A stretch of 55,628 nucleotides of DNA from Streptomyces mesophilus (GTDB taxonomy: Bacteria; Actinomycetota; Actinomycetes; Streptomycetales; Streptomycetaceae), in contig NZ_JAAKZW010000020.1 of the NCBI RefSeq assembly GCF_011044995.1, positions 1 to 55,628 of the forward strand, in the 5' to 3' direction. Made by a program: the position numbers and the translations under genes. Below are positions 26,283 to 35,339 of the stretch, in pieces. Every line of letters begins with the position of its first letter. The first letter of the stretch is position 1. Below the pieces are notes generated by a model. That model had not been told where the DNA came from. It worked only from the letters and a program-made list of their open reading frames with translations, and did no database searches.

Positions 26283-26591
26283 TCACCAGATGTCTGGGGC
26301 GACGGCGCCGATCAGGGCTCGGAGCTTTTGCAGGGCGGTGTCGGACGCTGGCGTTCCGATGTTTTCCGCGACCTGGATTGCGGGGTGGAGGACAGCGACC
26401 AGGTGTCCGGAGCGCACGTGGTCGGGGATGTCGCGCAGTGCGGTGCGCGGGCTGTGTTCGGTCCAGTCGGTGTAGGCGACACACTCGGCGAGAAGTCGCT
26501 CCTGCGGGCTTGGGGTCCAAGTGCCGGCGAGGAGGTCGCTGTGGAGGGCTTGAGCGGAGTGGGTGAGGGATGCGGCGAGGGCGTCGGTCAT
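26283..26591 (-). CDS. small hypothetical protein
   Basis: A 102-aa, mostly helical, soluble protein beginning MTDALAASLTHSAQALHSDLL. Composition is protein-like (balanced charges, amphipathic helices, PDHVRSGHLVAVLHPAIQVAE). No family is recognised. It lies tail-to-tail with the DUF6221 gene and has no clear operon partner. Confidence 0.5.
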   Translation of the reverse strand: MTDALAASLTHSAQALHSDLLAGTWTPSPQERLLAECVAYTDWTEHSPRTALRDIPDHVRSGHLVAVLHPAIQVAENIGTPASDTALQKLRALIGAVAPDIW

Positions 26592-26636
26592 GCCCGGGAC
26601 AACGGTGTCGGATGATCGAGGGTCACGACATCCACC

Positions 26637-26974
26637 GTTCGGCTCCCATCCGCTGCCCTGGTGGGACCCGCTGCGTCAGAAAATGACCCTTCAGTATCGT
26701 CGACGTGGTGCAGACCATTGTCGCCTGGCGCATGGTCTCCGGTACTGCGCACGTCTTGGCGGCCGCGCGGCAGGCCGTCGCGATCGGCCTGACCGTCGAG
26801 GAGGTCTCCGAGGTCCTGTACCGGGACTGGATGCGTCTCGAGCACGCGCTCGCCAACCGGCCGGGCCTGCACACGGCGATCATCAGCCTGCAGACGATAA
26901 CTCATGCATTGCGCAGCGACTTGGAGCCCGAGACCGAAGCGCTCATCGACGAACTGATGGGTCACGCCGCCTAG
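26637..26974 (+). pseudogene. degenerate 3' copy of the LysM-BTAD gene
   Basis: The DNA matches 14174-14526 closely. It encodes GSHPLPWWDPLRQ, then after a 1-base insertion near 26685 continues as VQTIVAWRMVSGTAHVLAAARQAV and VLYRDWMRLEHALANRPGLHTAI, ending with EALIDELM. These are the last 110 or so residues of the BTAD domain. Similarity continues past the stop (both have ATGCGCAGTGCGC, at 14556 and 26999). No upstream part of the gene is present. The two copies have the same orientation and enclose the CRISPR-Cas locus. Confidence 0.88.
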
Positions 26975-27224
26975 CGCGCACGCGCTGACCGTCCCGTCAT
27001 GCGCAGTGCGCACTTCATGCAGTGCACAGTCGACCTTCCTTGTCGGCCGTGCGGTGCAGTGAGCGTCCGCCAACTTGACGTCGCAGGTCAAAGGCTGGTG
27101 TGAACGGCGAGTTCGGGATAGCTGGCGTCGAACGACTGAAGGACCGCAGCGACCCGACGAACTCTGAACTCCACGGCCACGACCGGACCGTGGTCGAACA
27201 TCGCAACGGCCAGCACGGCCCCAC

Positions 27225-27485
27225 CACTTCGACTTCAGCGACATGTCGTGCGGCTACAGGCAGTGGGTCGTTCACGCCGCCGCCGACCTGGACATGCCTG
27301 GGAAGACGTTCGTCGTGGACACCTCCCGTGACGGCGACGGTACGACGAGCGACGACGGAGGCCACGTCGACTCCTACAACCCGGCCGCCGCCGCGGTGTC
27401 GCCTCCTCGATCGGTGTCGGCGGAGCCGAGTACCTGCCTTGGATCAAGGTGCGTGAGGATTTCGGCGGGCAGCGCGGCGTCACAC
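27225..27485 (+). pseudogene. possible remnant of a secreted glycoside hydrolase (GH6-like)
   Basis: Frame fragments read WVVHAAADLDMPGKTFVVDTSRDGDG and, in a shifted frame, GAEYLPWIKV. The DTSRxGxG and a later WIKV resemble conserved pieces of family 6 cellulases (IDTSRNG, LWIKxPGESDG). No start, signal peptide or continuous frame is present. The match is short and from memory, so the family call is weak; the rest of 27012-27864 shows nothing supportable. Confidence 0.3.
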
Positions 27486-27864
27486 CGTAGGACACTCCGG
27501 CGGGCACGTTTTCCCGCACTCGGCAGAGTGGCTGACCGGCGCCTGGTTAGGCCTGGCAGCGGTAGGCCCCGGCCAGATCGCGCCTGTCACTGACTGATGA
27601 GGACCGGCCTGCGCCTTGCACCGTCCAGGATCCTGCAAGGTTTGCACAGGGTTTCTGCGGCAGGATCACCGAGCATCGGGGACCAGCTGGACTGCTCTCA
27701 ACCTCGAGACCTTGCGGTGCGTCGCATCCGTGCCGACCGGTCCTGGGTGAACACCGTGCTTGCCCACTGCGCCCTGAAACCTTGCAGGTACCTGAGGCGC
27801 CGCATCCGTGGCAGCGTCCACCTGCAAGACGAAATGTCAGACTTCAACGGGGAGAGAGCTTTTC

Positions 27865-28452
27865 ATGAGCCTGCCCACCACACGTACCCGCCTGGGCGCC
27901 CTCGCCGTCGCCGCGCTCGCGGCGAGCGCCTTGACCGTCAGCGCCTCGCCCGCCTCCGCTGCGGCATCTGACGGATGGATCAGTGGAGCTGGATCGGTAT
28001 ACGACGACTTCGGAGACGAGGGAACCCTCTCGACGACGTCCTACGAGAGTTCCAACGCTGCCTGCCTCTGGCAGCAGATTCTCTGGGCGGAGGGCGTCCA
28101 CGAAAGCGACGGCACCATCTTCGACAAGGAGGATGCCGATGGTCACTTCGGTGCCAACACGGTTCACGCAACCAAACAGTTGCAGAAGCGCTGGGGGCTG
28201 ACGGCCGACGGCATCGTGGGTAAGAACACGCTCGGCAAGGTGGACACCAAGCGCGAGCAGATCGGCGGAGAGTGGACCGGGAGGCTGTTGCACGCCGCGA
28301 CGAACAGTGACGCCCTCTACCGCACCGAGCTCAGGTACTACGGCAAGAGCCACACCTTGACCTTCTACCGGACCGACACCGGCAAGTACTACTTCCAGAC
28401 CTATAACGTCGGCTTCGCGTACGCGGCGTACGGCCACAACTCCTGTGACTGA
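27865..28452 (+). CDS. secreted peptidoglycan-binding domain protein
   Basis: The ATG at 27865 follows a GGGGAGAGAG ribosome site. A signal peptide (about 1-32, cleavage near SASPASAAA) is followed by a PG_binding_1-like domain: LWQQILWAEG...DADGHFGANTVHATKQLQKRWGLTADGIVGKNTLGKV. The C-terminal 60 residues form a small Tyr-rich beta region (YRTELRYYGKSHTLTFYRTDTGKYYF). It would be exported and bind the cell wall. No hydrolase motif is present. It ends just before a perfect inverted repeat likely to terminate it. Confidence 0.85.
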   Translation: MSLPTTRTRLGALAVAALAASALTVSASPASAAASDGWISGAGSVYDDFGDEGTLSTTSYESSNAACLWQQILWAEGVHESDGTIFDKEDADGHFGANTVHATKQLQKRWGLTADGIVGKNTLGKVDTKREQIGGEWTGRLLHAATNSDALYRTELRYYGKSHTLTFYRTDTGKYYFQTYNVGFAYAAYGHNSCD

Positions 28453-28457
28453 CCTCG

Positions 28458-28523
28458 CGCTCCACTAAGGCCGATGGCTGCGCACCTGATCTATGGTGCG
28501 CAGCCATCGGCCTTAGTGGAGCG
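28458..28523. terminator. perfect 29-bp inverted repeat, 8-nt loop
   Basis: The left arm at 28458-28486 and right arm at 28495-28523 are exact reverse complements over 29 bases (arms begin CGCTCCACTAAGG and end CCTTAGTGGAGCG). The loop is TGATCTAT. It begins five bases after the stop of the peptidoglycan-binding gene. It likely works as a strong terminator, in either direction; the perfect long stem also resembles element termini or a structured RNA. Confidence 0.8.
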
Positions 28524-28569
28524 ATAACAGGGCGCGGGCAAGAACCCACGCCGTGGGAGTTGCTGCGCG

Positions 28570-28740
28570 CGATGCAGCAGATGCGGCTTAAGCTGCGTGC
28601 TGACTTCGCGCAGTTCACGGAACGCCTCGCGCAGATGCAGTCCGCCTGGAGAACTTCGAGAAGGACATCACGGACCTGCAGCGCGTCCGGCGAGTTACGC
28701 GGCGAGAGGCGCAGCGGCCCCGGCGCTCCTGTCCTCCGGC
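28570..28740 (+). pseudogene. helical ORF fragment, frameshifted
   Basis: One frame gives MQQMRLKLRADFAQFTERLAQMQS; a shifted frame continues with LENFEKDITDLQRVRR. Together they look like a broken coiled-coil protein. No start site, full length or family can be assigned. Confidence 0.25.
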
Positions 28741-28769
28741 GCCGTGAGCGTGGTCGGGGTGGGCAAGGC

Positions 28770-29144
28770 TCAGAAGCCGCAATCCACCTGGGACCCAAAG
28801 TCGTCCAACGTGTCAGTGCGCATCCAGCCTTCCACTCCGGTCCGGACGTTGCGGGCATACGTCCACATCATGGCGGAGCCGCCCGACCAGGCACCCTCTG
28901 TCTGGCAGTGGTAGTCCATCTTGTCGGTGGATCCTGCGTAGCCGTTGATCGAGCATCCTGTGCTGGAGCCGGATCGCATGTTGACTCCGTCGGCGGTGGC
29001 GCGCCAGGAACTGCTGTCCTTGTCGGGAGCCTTCTTGCCGCAGGGGGCGTACGCGTGTGCGGGGGCTGAGGTGACCATGGGGGTGATCAAGGTAGCTGCG
29101 AGCGTGAACGTTGCGGCAAGTATGCGTGCCTTGGAAACGAGCAC
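28770..29144 (-). CDS. small secreted SH3-like protein
   Basis: A GTG at 29144 follows AAGGAG. The 124-aa product has a signal peptide (about 1-31, cleavage near SAPAHA) and a mature domain starting with CGKKAPDKDSSSW, then ADGVNMRSGSSTGC, HCQTEGAW and EGWMRTDTL. This is the pattern of small bacterial SH3-like domains, with four cysteines that may form disulfides. Such exported proteins are frequent in Streptomyces; a cell-wall or signalling role is guesswork. Confidence 0.78.
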   Translation of the reverse strand: MLVSKARILAATFTLAATLITPMVTSAPAHAYAPCGKKAPDKDSSSWRATADGVNMRSGSSTGCSINGYAGSTDKMDYHCQTEGAWSGGSAMMWTYARNVRTGVEGWMRTDTLDDFGSQVDCGF

Positions 29145-29299
29145 TGACTACTCCTTGGGGGGGGTGGCTCGGCAGGGGGATCATGCGACGGTTTGCGCGT
29201 GCCCATGCCAAGGGGTGCAAGTTATCTAGATCGCCCTGGGCGCTGATAGGAGAAATGCGAACTACCTCAGGCATGAGTGGAGCTCTTGCCCACCACCGG

Positions 29300-30217
29300 T
29301 TGTGGTTGGTCGTGTTGTTATTCTCCTGCGCCTCATCTGCCCAGCCGCGTGCGACGTCGAGGACTAGCACCAGGGCGCAGGCGCGGAAGTACTCGCGACC
29401 ACGCACGGGCAGTTCTCCCGCGTCGTGTAGGGCTGCAAGGCAGGACCGTTCGAGGGCTGCTGCCTCGCCACTCGTCAAGCCGTCGACTATGGACTCAACA
29501 CGGTCGAATCCGTCGAGTCTGTGCGTAGCGAGACGGAGCCTGCCGTTCCCAGATGTGATCCCGAGCTTCAGCACCTCACTCAGCTCGTCAATGACGACGT
29601 AGAACACGCCGAAGGCACGTCCTTGGCAGAGCCCGCAGATGCCAACCCCTTGTTGCACGTTGTTCGCCCGCGGATCACACTCGTGCCCAGCTGCGCACCG
29701 CACTCTGTGCCGACCATCGCTCCGAGCCACTTGGGCTCGATCAACGTCGCGCCAGTCTTTTCGAGGTGAGACCGGAATGCGGCCTCAGCCCCTTCGGGTC
29801 CTTTCCAGCACAGGTACGACAGACGCCCTTGCCCTGCTGAACACTGATCGGGCGCGGACTGTTCTCGTGCCCAAGAACGCATCGAATCTGGTGAGGTCGC
29901 ATGACGCCTAGCCACTTGGGCTCAAGGAGCGTCGCGCCGAGCTCATCCAGGCGTGTACGGAATTCCTTCTCGGCGACTCTAGGGTCTCTGACAGCGCATG
30001 CACGGCAGATCCTCCTCCCCAACTTCACATCGGACGGTCGTGGCACGCATTCGTGGCCTTCGATGCACTGCACACGGTGCGGACTGTCCACTCCCAGCCG
30101 TGCGGTCGCTGGCACGGGTGAGCGCACCCTCGCATCGGAAAGTCGTTCATCCCACTTACCTCGACACTCCTGCCCACGACTGTCCCCCCACGCTTCCACC
30201 GGAATCCTGAGCGTCAT
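29300..30217 (-). pseudogene. tandem treble-clef zinc-finger protein with C-terminal GIY-YIG-like nuclease domain, frameshifted twice
   Basis: Start at 30217 (MTLRIPVEAWGDSRGQECRGKWDERLSD). Repeated units follow of the form LGATLLEPKWLG-PH-VRC--GHE--PRP--VQQGKG-CR-C, where the cysteines and histidine suggest zinc binding. Near 29795 a one-base deletion shifts the frame; near 29715 a second shift occurs about 80 bases later; the third frame encodes VFYVVIDELSEVLKLGIT, RLATHRLDGFD and VRGREYFRA, which resembles a T5orf172/GIY-YIG nuclease. The three pieces join into one normal protein only if both frameshifts are repaired. The last frame lacks a stop near the expected end. Confidence 0.75.
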
Positions 30218-30253
30218 CTTGCGCTCGCGGCCCCGGAAGGACACAACAAACCG

Positions 30254-31363
30254 ATGACACCCCGTAAGCCCACCGTTTGCCTCTGCATGATCGTGAAGAA
30301 CGAGGCGCAGGTCATCGAGCGCTGTCTCAATTCCGTGCGGGACCTGGTCGATATCTGGTGCATCTCGGATACGGGTTCCACGGACGGTACCCAGGACCTC
30401 ATCCGCACGGCTCTGGTCGGCGTTCCCGGCGAGCTGCACGAGGAGCCCTGGCAGGACTTCGGGCACAATCGTTCCCTCAACCTCCGCCACGCGCACGGCA
30501 CGGCGGACTACCTGCTCCTGATTGACGCGGACATGGTCGTACGCCAGGATGCCCCGCTGCCGCCGCTCGGCGCGGAGGCGTACATGCTCAAGCACGCCGG
30601 TGAGACCGAGTACCGGATCAAGCGCCTGGTCCGCGGCGATATCGCCTGGCACTACGTGGGTGCCACACATGAATACCTTGCCGCAGACCAGGGCCACCGT
30701 CAGGAGAACCTGGACGCGCTGGTCATCGAGCACTTCGCGGACGGGGGTTCGCGCGGCGACAAGTTCGAGCGGGACGCCCGGCTGCTCAAGAAGGACATCG
30801 AGCGCGACCCGACCAACAGTCGGGCGGTCTTCTATCTCGCCCAGACTTTGCGGGACTTGGGCGAGCACGAGGAGTCCGTCGCGCTGTACGAGCGGCGGGC
30901 GCGGATGGGCGGCTGGGCCGAGGAGGTCTACTTCTCGCTGCTCCAGGCCGGCGTCCAGCGCGCCGAGCACGGCGACTGGCCCGGCGGCATGGACTGCCTG
31001 GTGCGGGCGTGGGAGTCGCGGCCCGAGCGCCTGGAAGCCCTGTACGAGCTGACCAGCAGGCTGCGGCTCAAGGAGCAGTACCGCAGCGCGCACGCCTTCG
31101 CGAGCGCGGGAATCGACCGGCCGCGGCCGCAGGACGACCTGTTCGTCCAGCCGTGGGTGTACCGCTGGGGGATGCTCTTCGAGTACTCGATCACCGCGTA
31201 CTGGACGGGCGACACGGCCGCCTCCGTGGCCACCTGCGACCGGCTGCTCGCCATGGCCGACCTGCCCGCCGCCTACCGCAACCAGGTCCTGGCCAACCGC
31301 AGGTTCGGCCTCACCCTGGTCCCCCAGTCGCGCACGGTGCGCATTCCCCAGCCGATCTGGTGA
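30254..31363 (+). CDS. family 2 glycosyltransferase with TPR-like tail
   Basis: A 369-aa cytoplasmic protein. The N-terminal GT-A domain starts VCLCMIVKNEAQVIERCLNSV and has ISDTGSTDGTQD and LLLIDADMVV, the nucleotide-sugar and metal-binding motifs of GT2 enzymes. From about residue 180 helical TPR-like repeats follow (RAVFYLAQTLRDLGEHEESVALYERRA). This combination is known from SunS-like and tetratricopeptide glycosyltransferases that modify peptides or surface proteins. It is intact and divergent from the broken zinc-finger gene; 36 bases separate the two starts. The acceptor is unknown. Confidence 0.85.
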   Translation: MTPRKPTVCLCMIVKNEAQVIERCLNSVRDLVDIWCISDTGSTDGTQDLIRTALVGVPGELHEEPWQDFGHNRSLNLRHAHGTADYLLLIDADMVVRQDAPLPPLGAEAYMLKHAGETEYRIKRLVRGDIAWHYVGATHEYLAADQGHRQENLDALVIEHFADGGSRGDKFERDARLLKKDIERDPTNSRAVFYLAQTLRDLGEHEESVALYERRARMGGWAEEVYFSLLQAGVQRAEHGDWPGGMDCLVRAWESRPERLEALYELTSRLRLKEQYRSAHAFASAGIDRPRPQDDLFVQPWVYRWGMLFEYSITAYWTGDTAASVATCDRLLAMADLPAAYRNQVLANRRFGLTLVPQSRTVRIPQPIW

Positions 31364-31448
31364 GCCGCAGATCCAGTGACCAGCCGGCCTTGTGTTCCCG
31401 CCGCCCCGAACCACGCTCCGCACCGACAGGGTTGAGGCCCTCATGGCG

Positions 31449-32169
31449 TTGACCACCGCCCCCCGTCCCAGCTCGCCTACGGCGTGCTACGGGAGGACTG
31501 GATGGGGCTCTATCGGTTCGCCACTCCCGTGTGGACGCTCACGATCCTCGCAGGCGCTCTGGCCGTCGCCGCGCTGTGGGATGCGGAGCGCCGTCCGCGT
31601 CCCCGCGCGCTGCTCGCGGCCGGTCTGGCCCTCGGGTTCGTACTCTCCCTGACTGGACAGCATCCCAAGAACCAGGACTGGCTCGACGAGCCCGCCCTGT
31701 CCCTGTGCAAAGTCACCCACCGGTTCGGCGGAGTGTTCAACGGATGCGCCCAGCGGCTGGCCATCCACGGCCGCAGCGTTCTGCTGCCCGATCTGGGCGG
31801 CACCCTGCTCACGAGCCGTCTGAAGGTGGTCGACCTCGCGGGCCTCACGGACCCGGTCGTCGCCGACGCCTACGCCGCACACGACCCCACGCCGTACGCG
31901 CCTACGTCTTCGACGGGGCCCGGCCCACCTTCATCCACGGCCACGATGGATGGCTGAACTGGAACGGCATCACGCCCGATGTGCTCACCGCGCACGGTTA
32001 CGTGCCGCTGTACATGAAGGACGACGACATGGACTGGGTCCGTGCCGACGCCGTGCCGGACCGCCGGCTGATCGAGCCGACCGGCCGGTGGGCGTCCGAG
32101 GCGGTGCCCCGGGCGGAGAACGCCTGGGACACCGCCCCGTTGGCAGGATGCGGCACCCGCTTCACGTAG
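31449..32169 (+). pseudogene. C-terminal part of a multi-pass membrane glycosyltransferase-like protein, frameshifted
   Basis: Sequence opens mid-protein (LAYGVLREDWMGLYRFATPVW) and continues through a hydrophobic helix and an extracytoplasmic domain (LKVVDLAGLTDPVVADAYA). Near 31885 the frame changes and resumes as RAYVFDGARPTFIHGHDGWLNW to the stop at 32169. The order of a transmembrane segment followed by a domain with VVDLAGL resembles the C-terminal halves of actinobacterial lipid-linked arabinosyl or mannosyl transferases (AftB-like). The N-terminal membrane part is absent. Confidence 0.65.
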
Positions 32170-32184
32170 CCGCGCCTCGCTGGC

Positions 32185-34812
32185 TCACTGGCATACGGCC
32201 CGGACGCGCAGGGTGCCGCTGCCGATACCGGTGGCCTCGAGGGTCGCGGTATAGGCGGTGCCGTCAGCGGTGGGCAGACTGCTGGTGAACTCCCCGAAGT
32301 CCCTGGGCCCTGACGCATCCAGGCTCTCCGCCCCGCCGCCGACCACTCGCGTCCCGACGGGGCAGGTCGCCACGACGGTGTACTCCTGACCGAAGTTGAA
32401 CGAGCTGATGTTGAGCTCCTTTGTGACGACCTGCGGGATTTTGGTGGGGCCTGTGGGTCCTGTTGCGCCGGTAGCGCCAGTGGGACCGGCGGGGCCGGTA
32501 GGGCCCGTCATGCCGGTGGTGCCTGCGGGGCCTGTTGCTCCTGTCGGGCCGGTCGCACCAGTTGCGCCTGTGGCGCCTGTGGCGCCTGATGCACCGGCGG
32601 GACCGGTTGCGCCTGACGGACCCGTCGCTCCCGTGGATCCGGTGGGGCCGGTGGGGCCGGTGGGGCCGGTCATGCCCGATGGGCCGGCCAGGCCGGTGGC
32701 CCCCGTCGCGCCGGTCGGACCGGCAGTCCCTGTCGCACCTGTGGAGCCAGTGGCACCTGTCGCCCCGGTGGTGCCAGCCACGCCGGCGGGGCCAGTCGGC
32801 CCGGTCGCTCCCACCGGTCCGGCCGCCCCGGAAGGGCCAGTCAGGCCGGTCTCGCCGGCAGGTCCCGTCGCACCTGTAGGGCCCGCTGGTCCTGTAGCTC
32901 CGGTCGCACCCTTGGCGCCCGGTGCACCGTCCTTGCCCGTCGGGCCCGCGGGACCGGACTCGCCTGCGGGACCGGTCGGACCGGTAGAGCCCGTCGGACC
33001 CGTAGCGCCCGCCGGGCCTGTAGCTCCACTGCTTCCTTGGGGCCCCATGGGGCCGGTCGCGCCTGTAGCGCCCGTCGGCCCGGTCTCGCCCCTGGCACCA
33101 GGAGTTCCCGCGGGCCCCGTCGCGCCCGTAGCGCCCGTAGCGCCCGCCAGGCCTGTAGCGCCCGTATCTCCTGGCCTTCCGTCCTTACCCGGTGCTCCAG
33201 TGGGACCGGTCGGACCAGTGAGGCCGTTCGCACCAGTTGCGCCCGTTGCTCCAGTGGCACCTGTCGGTCCCTGAGGGCCGGTGGACCCTGTCGGCCCGAC
33301 CTCACCGGCAGGGCCTGTCGGGCCTGTTGCTCCAGCCGGCCCTGTAATCCCGGCACTACCGGCAGTCCCCGCGGGCCCTGTCGGGCCGGTGTCGCCCGTG
33401 GCTCCCGGTGCACCGTCCGTACCCGGGGCGCCAGTTGGACCGGCCGGGCCCGTAGCACCCTGCGCACCTGTCGCTCCGGTCAGTCCAACGGCTCCCGCAG
33501 GGCCCGGCTCGCCCGCCGGGCCGGTGGCGCCCGAGGCCCCGGCAGGTCCCGTCGGGCCGGTCACGCCCGCCGGGCCAGTCGCGCCGGAAGGTCCTGCCGC
33601 CCCTGCAGCGCCGATCGGCCCGGTTGCGCCGGTCGCACCCGTATCGCCAGGTGCGCCGTCCTTGCCGGGGGCGCCAGTTGGACCGGCCGGGCCCGTGGTC
33701 CCCGGGGGTCCCGTCGGGCCCGTCTCGCCCATCGGACCGACGGCGCCCATGGCACCAGCAGGGCCGGTTTCACCCGCCGGGCCGGTCGCTCCCATCGCAC
33801 CCGTCGGACCAGACGGGCCCATGGCACCAGTAGCCCCCGTAGGTCCCATCGGACCCATCACGCCGGCAGGACCCACGGACCCGGTCGCGCCCGTCGAACC
33901 AGCCGGACCCATGGCACCCGTAGCGCCAGCAGGGCCGGTACCCCCTGTTGCACCCATAGCCCCAGCAGGACCCGTTGGCCCCGTCGCGCCCGACTCACCA
34001 GTCGCGCCCGAAGGACCAGTTGGTCCCATCGCACCCGCAGGGCCAGTGGGGCCAGCCGTTCCAGGAGGGCCCGTCGGACCCGTAGCTCCGGGCGGGCCGG
34101 GCGGCCCCGCGGCTCCCGGGTCGCCCTCCAAGTCCTGCACGAAGGCGATCTCGGATTTGCCTGGGTTCTTCTCCAGCCACTGCTCATACGCCGAGTCGCC
34201 CTCGTCCCCCGGCACGCCTGGATCCCCCTTCGGGCCCTGCGGTCCCGTCGGGCCAACCGGCCCGGTTGCCCCTGTGGGTCCCACCACCCCGTTCACCCCA
34301 CACACCTTGCAGGATCCGGCCGGACCAGCTGGGCCTGCCGGCCCCCTAGGCCCCGTAGGCCCCGTACGCCCGGTTGGACCCGTCAGACGTCCGCTGCCCT
34401 CCCCCGCCACGAGACTGGTCGCACAGAACGGCACCCTGCCGTGGTTGGTGACGTAGCGAGCGCTCAGCCAACCCGTCCGGCCTGCCGGCTTGTACCAGTG
34501 GTTCGTGCCGTTGACCCACTGTCCCCGCGTCTTGCATTCGAGGGTGAGCCGCGCACCCGATCGGTACGTGCCCAGGGCGCGCGACGCCGTCGTCGGGCGA
34601 GCTCGGAGGTACTGCCCGATGCGGGACGTCACGGTTCCGGGCGTCCCGCTCGCGGCGATGGCCTCCACCACCCCTGCGGCCTCCCCCACGCCCATCGGCA
34701 CAGCCAAGGGCGGCACAGCTGCGTGCACGGGACAGGCCGAGAAGGTCAGACCGAGGGTCACGACCCCGAACATCGAGCGGGACAGTGTGTCCCATGAGGT
34801 GGGTGAAAGCAT
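32185..34812 (-). CDS. collagen-like secreted protein with SH3-like N-domain
   Basis: About 875 aa. The ATG at 34812 is preferred as it shortens the N-region before a signal sequence ([19 protein letters not shown]); an in-frame ATG at 34857 is possible. After an SH3-like domain ([16 protein letters not shown]...[16 protein letters not shown]), a Gly-X-Y region of roughly 640 residues runs almost to the end, rich in [13 protein letters not shown] units. It is broken by SCKVCGVN and by [24 protein letters not shown], a spacer known from phage and bacterial collagen-like proteins. A C-terminal beta domain of 86 residues ([10 protein letters not shown]...RVRAVC) may be the trimerisation head. 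It would form a secreted triple-helical rod. There is no sorting signal or anchor. Confidence 0.88.
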   Translation of the reverse strand: MLSPTSWDTLSRSMFGVVTLGLTFSACPVHAAVPPLAVPMGVGEAAGVVEAIAASGTPGTVTSRIGQYLRARPTTASRALGTYRSGARLTLECKTRGQWVNGTNHWYKPAGRTGWLSARYVTNHGRVPFCATSLVAGEGSGRLTGPTGRTGPTGPRGPAGPAGPAGSCKVCGVNGVVGPTGATGPVGPTGPQGPKGDPGVPGDEGDSAYEQWLEKNPGKSEIAFVQDLEGDPGAAGPPGPPGATGPTGPPGTAGPTGPAGAMGPTGPSGATGESGATGPTGPAGAMGATGGTGPAGATGAMGPAGSTGATGSVGPAGVMGPMGPTGATGAMGPSGPTGAMGATGPAGETGPAGAMGAVGPMGETGPTGPPGTTGPAGPTGAPGKDGAPGDTGATGATGPIGAAGAAGPSGATGPAGVTGPTGPAGASGATGPAGEPGPAGAVGLTGATGAQGATGPAGPTGAPGTDGAPGATGDTGPTGPAGTAGSAGITGPAGATGPTGPAGEVGPTGSTGPQGPTGATGATGATGANGLTGPTGPTGAPGKDGRPGDTGATGLAGATGATGATGPAGTPGARGETGPTGATGATGPMGPQGSSGATGPAGATGPTGSTGPTGPAGESGPAGPTGKDGAPGAKGATGATGPAGPTGATGPAGETGLTGPSGAAGPVGATGPTGPAGVAGTTGATGATGSTGATGTAGPTGATGATGLAGPSGMTGPTGPTGPTGSTGATGPSGATGPAGASGATGATGATGATGPTGATGPAGTTGMTGPTGPAGPTGATGATGPTGPTKIPQVVTKELNISSFNFGQEYTVVATCPVGTRVVGGGAESLDASGPRDFGEFTSSLPTADGTAYTATLEATGIGSGTLRVRAVCQ

Positions 34813-34857
34813 GCCAGGACCGCTCTTTCCGAAGAGAGACAAGGGCAGGCCGAGCAT

Positions 34858-35339
34858 GCGGCTTCCAGGCTGTTTGTCAGTTCAACCGCACGGGCGTGAG
34901 GGCTGGTTGGACGTACGGGATCACGGTCCTGGGTGAGAGATTCCCATTGGTGACGCAGCGCCCGGCGACCAGGATCAGCAGCGGATGGGCCCGCCGATCC
35001 CCCGGGCGCGACTAACCATTACGGCCCGCATCTCGACATCGCCAGAGGGCTCCGCCCATGCAGTGCGCAGATCCACGCCCGAACGAAGCGCGCGATCAGT
35101 GCCATCGGCTCACCAAAGCGGCCGCGTCGAAGAACCGGTGGGCCCCGCCACGCATCAGGCCGGTGTAGCCGTGCCGCAGCCGGCGCACGCTGATGGCGAC
35201 GGGCGATAGAACGCTTTCACTACCGTGGCGGCAATCGTCGAGGCGAGTAGAACCACGCAATCATCAAGACCAGTCCTCACAGCAATAACTTCCATGCTCC
35301 GAGGGGAGGCGCAGGACCCCACCCACTCGAATTGCAGTG
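34858..35339. other. intergenic stretch without a supportable gene
   Basis: No ORF with protein-like sequence was found. On the minus strand at about 35085-35210 a short open stretch reads RRLRHGYTGLMRGGAHRFFDAAALVSRWH and then stops; this could be the tail of a lost gene, but no family was recognised. Confidence 0.4.

Noticed and set aside
29741..31456. A 571-codon minus-strand frame covering the GT2 gene
   Set aside because: Only its last part (below 30217) has protein-family sequence; the rest is antisense to the intact glycosyltransferase.
32396..34456. Plus-strand open frames of 292 and 391 codons rich in Pro-Val/Ala-Gly opposite the collagen-like gene
   Set aside because: These are the mirror translation of GGN-CCN repeats; no ribosome site, no domain. 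The minus-strand frame has a signal peptide and folded ends.
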